From positions 1 through 34,972 of the forward strand of contig NZ_JABCPZ010000103.1 in assembly GCF_013283785.1 (NCBI RefSeq): a stretch of DNA of 34,972 nucleotides, read 5' to 3'. Position 1 is the first letter of the stretch. Each line of letters begins with the position of its first letter. This stretch comes from Nonomuraea antri (GTDB lineage Bacteria; Actinomycetota; Actinomycetes; Streptosporangiales; Streptosporangiaceae). The notes below the pieces were generated by a model. That model did not search any database and was not told the origin of the DNA. It saw only the letters and a list, made by a program, of their open reading frames with translations. Positions 31,444 through 34,972 of this stretch are shown here, one piece after another. The translations under genes were made by a program, and so were the position numbers.

Positions 31444-34002
31444 TTGGCAGGCAACCTGACTCGGGACGAAGCTCGCGAGCGCGCCCGGCTGTTGAAGGTC
31501 GAGTCGTATGAGGTGTCACTCGACCTGACAGAGGGGGACGAGCGCTTCGAGAGCGTCACGACGGTGCGCTTCAGCAGCGCCCAGCCCGGCGCCTCCACCT
31601 TCATCGACCTGCACGGCGCGAACGTCCGCCGGGTCACGCTCAACGGCGCCGACCTGGACGTCTCCGCCTATGACGCGGAGAAGGGCCGTTTCCCGCTCCC
31701 CTCGCTGGCCGCCGACAACGAATTGTTCATCGACGCCGACTGCACCTACATGCGCACCGGTGAGGGCCTGCACCGCTTCGTCGACCCGGTCGACCAGAAC
31801 GTCTACCTGCACAGCCAGTTCGAGACGGCCGACGCGCACCGCATGTACGCCTGCTTCGACCAGCCCGACCTGAAGGCCGCCTTCCAGCTCACCGTGCTGG
31901 CCCCGGCGAGCTGGGAGGTCGTCTCCAACGCGGCCGCCGGCGCGGTCGAAGAGTTGCCCGAGCACGCCGGCAGGCACGGCACCGTCCAGGCGGCCAAGCG
32001 CTGGGAGTTCCCGCCCACGCCGGTGATGTCCACCTACATCACCGCCCTGGTCGCCGGCCCCTACCACAAGGTGACCGACGAGCACGACGGCATCCCACTC
32101 GGCGTCTACTGCCGCGCCTCCCTGGCCGAACACCTCGACGCCGACAACATCCTCGAGGTCACCCGCCAGGGCTTCGACTTCTTCCACCGCGTCTTCGGCG
32201 TGCGCTACCCCTTCGGCAAGTACGACCAGCTGTTCGTACCCGAGTTCAACGCCGGCGCTATGGAGAACGCCGGCTGCGTCACCTTCCTGGAGGACTACGT
32301 CTTCCGCTCCCGCGTCACCGACGCCGTGGTCGAGCGCCGCGCCGAGACCATCCTGCACGAGATGGCCCACATGTGGTTCGGCGACCTGGTCACCATGCGC
32401 TGGTGGGACGACCTGTGGCTGAACGAGTCGTTCGCCACCTACATGGCCGTGCTCTCGCAGGCCGAGGCCACCCGCTGGGGCAAGGGCGCCTGGACCACCT
32501 TCGCCAACGTGGAGAAGGCCTGGGCCTACCGCCAGGACCAGCTGCCCTCCACCCACCCCATCGCCGCCGACATCCCGGACATGCAGGCGGTCGAGGTCAA
32601 CTTCGACGGCATCACCTACGCCAAGGGCGCCTCGGTGCTCAAGCAGCTGGTGGCCTACGTCGGCCTGGACAACTTCCTGGCCGGGGTGCGTGACTACTTC
32701 GCCGAGCACGCCTGGGGCAACACCGAGCTGAAGGACCTGCTCGGCGCGCTGGAGCGCACCTCCGGCCGCGACCTGTCCTCCTGGTCCAAGGAATGGCTGG
32801 AGACCTCCTGGGTCAACACCCTGCGCCCGTCCTTCACCCTCACCGACGGCCGCTTCGACACCTTCGAGGTGGTGCAGGAAGCCCCCGCCGACTACCCCAC
32901 CCTGCGCTCACACCGCGTCGCCATCGGCCTGTACACCCTGACCGGCGGACAGCTGGTGCGCACCAAGCGGGTGGAACTGGACGTCGTCGGCGCCCGCACC
33001 CCGGTCGCGGACCTGGCAGGCGAGCAGCAGCCGGACCTGGTGCTGATCAACGACGACGACCTCACCTACGCCAAGATCCGCCTGGACGAGCGCTCGCTGC
33101 GCACCCTGGTCGACGGCGGCATCGCCGCGTTCACCGAGTCGCTGCCGCGCGCGTTGTGCTGGTCGGCCGCCTGGGACATGACCCGCGACGGCGAGATGTC
33201 CACCAAGGACTACGTCAAGCTCGTCATCTCCGGCATCGGCACGGTCAAGGACATCACGGTCGTGCAGAGCGTGCTGCGTCAGGCCCGCCTGGCCGCGCAG
33301 CAGTACGCCGACCCGGCCTGGCGGGCCGAGGGCCTGGCGCTGCTGGCCACCGAGCTGCGCTCGCTGCTCGGCGGCGCCGAGCCCGGCTCCGACCACCAGC
33401 TCGCCTTCCTGCAGGCGTTCGCGTCGACGGGCACCTCCGACGCCGACCTGGCCGTCGTCAGCGGCATTCTCGACGGCACCGCGGTGCCCGAGGGGCTGAG
33501 CGTCGACGCCGACCTGCGCTGGACGCTCGTCCACGCCCTCGTCTCCGGCGGCAAGCTGACCGAGGCCGACATCGACGCCGAGCTGGAGCGCGACCCTACG
33601 GCGACCGGTGAGCGCGCGGCGGCCCAGTGCCGCGCGGCGATCCCCACGGCCGAGGCCAAGGAGGCGGCCTGGGGCCGGATCGTGGGCGGCAAGCTGGCCA
33701 ACCACATCGCCCGCACCACGGTCGCCGGATTCCAGGACCCGCACCACCCCGAGCTGCTGGTCCCGTTCCGCGACAGGTACTTCGCCGAGGTCGGCCGCAT
33801 CTACCAGGAGTGGACGTTCGACCAGGCGCAGACGTTCGCGGTGGGCTGCTTCCCCGCCCTGCTCATCGAGCCGGGCACGGTGCAGGCGGCGCAGGACTTC
33901 CTGTCGGCCGAGCAGCCGCCGCAGGCGCTGCGCCGGATGATCCTGGAAGGCGCCGACGGCGTCGAGCGCGCCCTGCGCAACCGGGCCAGGGACGCCCGCT
34001 AG
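31444..34002 (+). CDS. pepN: aminopeptidase N (M1 family)
   Basis: Zinc exopeptidase that removes N-terminal residues in the last steps of protein turnover. 852 aa, full length for the actinobacterial type. The substrate-binding exopeptidase motif GAMEN is at 271-275. The zinc motif HEMAH gives H305, E306 and H309, and the third ligand is E328 (WLNESF). The C-terminal ERAP1-like helical domain runs from about 525 to the end. There is no signal peptide, so it is cytoplasmic. The TTG start has AAGGAG 6 nt upstream and gives the usual AGNLTRDEARERARLL opening. A hairpin terminator follows. Confidence 0.97.
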   Translation: MAGNLTRDEARERARLLKVESYEVSLDLTEGDERFESVTTVRFSSAQPGASTFIDLHGANVRRVTLNGADLDVSAYDAEKGRFPLPSLAADNELFIDADCTYMRTGEGLHRFVDPVDQNVYLHSQFETADAHRMYACFDQPDLKAAFQLTVLAPASWEVVSNAAAGAVEELPEHAGRHGTVQAAKRWEFPPTPVMSTYITALVAGPYHKVTDEHDGIPLGVYCRASLAEHLDADNILEVTRQGFDFFHRVFGVRYPFGKYDQLFVPEFNAGAMENAGCVTFLEDYVFRSRVTDAVVERRAETILHEMAHMWFGDLVTMRWWDDLWLNESFATYMAVLSQAEATRWGKGAWTTFANVEKAWAYRQDQLPSTHPIAADIPDMQAVEVNFDGITYAKGASVLKQLVAYVGLDNFLAGVRDYFAEHAWGNTELKDLLGALERTSGRDLSSWSKEWLETSWVNTLRPSFTLTDGRFDTFEVVQEAPADYPTLRSHRVAIGLYTLTGGQLVRTKRVELDVVGARTPVADLAGEQQPDLVLINDDDLTYAKIRLDERSLRTLVDGGIAAFTESLPRALCWSAAWDMTRDGEMSTKDYVKLVISGIGTVKDITVVQSVLRQARLAAQQYADPAWRAEGLALLATELRSLLGGAEPGSDHQLAFLQAFASTGTSDADLAVVSGILDGTAVPEGLSVDADLRWTLVHALVSGGKLTEADIDAELERDPTATGERAAAQCRAAIPTAEAKEAAWGRIVGGKLANHIARTTVAGFQDPHHPELLVPFRDRYFAEVGRIYQEWTFDQAQTFAVGCFPALLIEPGTVQAAQDFLSAEQPPQALRRMILEGADGVERALRNRARDAR

Positions 34003-34015
34003 GGACACCTTCATA

Positions 34016-34044
34016 CGGGTGCCGCCCGAGCTGGGCGGCACCCG
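34016..34044 (+). terminator. pepN terminator
   Basis: A perfect 12-bp stem CGGGTGCCGCCC / GGGCGGCACCCG with a GAGCT loop lies 13 nt past the pepN stop codon. There is no U tract. Confidence 0.85.
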
Positions 34045-34078
34045 CCGGGAATGGGCGAACGCATCGAGGCCACGGTGT

Positions 34079-34084
34079 TAGCCT
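34079..34084 (+). promoter_or_regulatory. -10 box of the protein kinase gene (leaderless configuration)
   Basis: TAGCCT ends 7 nt before the GTG at 34092, and no Shine-Dalgarno is present. This fits a leaderless mRNA. Confidence 0.45.
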
Positions 34085-34091
34085 CGAAGAC

Positions 34092-34972
<881 letters not shown>

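Overview
The window is high-GC actinobacterial DNA. The partial 16S 5' end at the left edge (with a GGAAAGGCCCTTCGGGG hairpin), the ClpP1/ClpP2 pair, the bL37 ribosomal peptide, mycothiol-type DinB and DsbA-like enzymes, an XRE/DUF5753 regulator next to an RsbW-like ATPase, GTG/TTG starts and many Shine-Dalgarno-less genes all point to a filamentous actinomycete, most likely of the Streptosporangiaceae (Nonomuraea-like). The genus is an inference.

Layout. 1-520: the 5' end of a 16S rRNA gene on the minus strand, with its leader and two tandem promoters. 520-7822, all minus: a housekeeping and protein-quality-control block, in transcription order tig, clpP1-clpP2, clpX, valS, each transcription unit closed by a strong hairpin. 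7989-9566: a divergent XRE/DUF5753 regulator and RsbW-like ATPase, separated by an intergenic region with two perfect dyads. 9577-13295: alpha/beta hydrolase, VOC protein, DinB, DUF6461 and HD-domain genes. 13358-16379: a secreted coiled-coil/M15-like cell-wall protein behind a ydaO-type c-di-AMP riboswitch, then galT and a DeoR-family regulator. 16523-19356: the 25-codon bL37 gene, a stand-alone TrpB2, a HAD hydrolase and a uridine-kinase-like protein with a lost Walker A motif.

19439-22011: tRNA-Gly, tRNA-Pro, a DUF6461-like protein, then a translationally overlapping pair: a four-TM PAS protein with a repeated basic N-terminus, and a membrane-anchored coiled-coil protein. 21989-27041: MmcQ/YjbR, the site-2 protease RseP, an orphan NarL-type regulator, a membrane SpoIIE-type phosphatase and an Eis-like acetyltransferase. 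27071-34972: a 48-codon gene, rpiB, def, SDR, ALDH, a DsbA-like protein, pepN and the N-terminal kinase domain of a Ser/Thr protein kinase that runs off the window.

The best-supported functional set is protein folding and turnover: Tig, ClpXP1P2 (with a ClgR-type site ahead of clpP1), RseP, Def and PepN. The most unfamiliar items are the PAS/coiled-coil pair, the dyad-rich XRE/RsbW intergenic region, and a group of at least seven genes that look leaderless. I saw no CRISPR array, insertion sequence, transposase, integrase or clear biosynthetic cluster; most of the window looks like ordinary chromosomal core.
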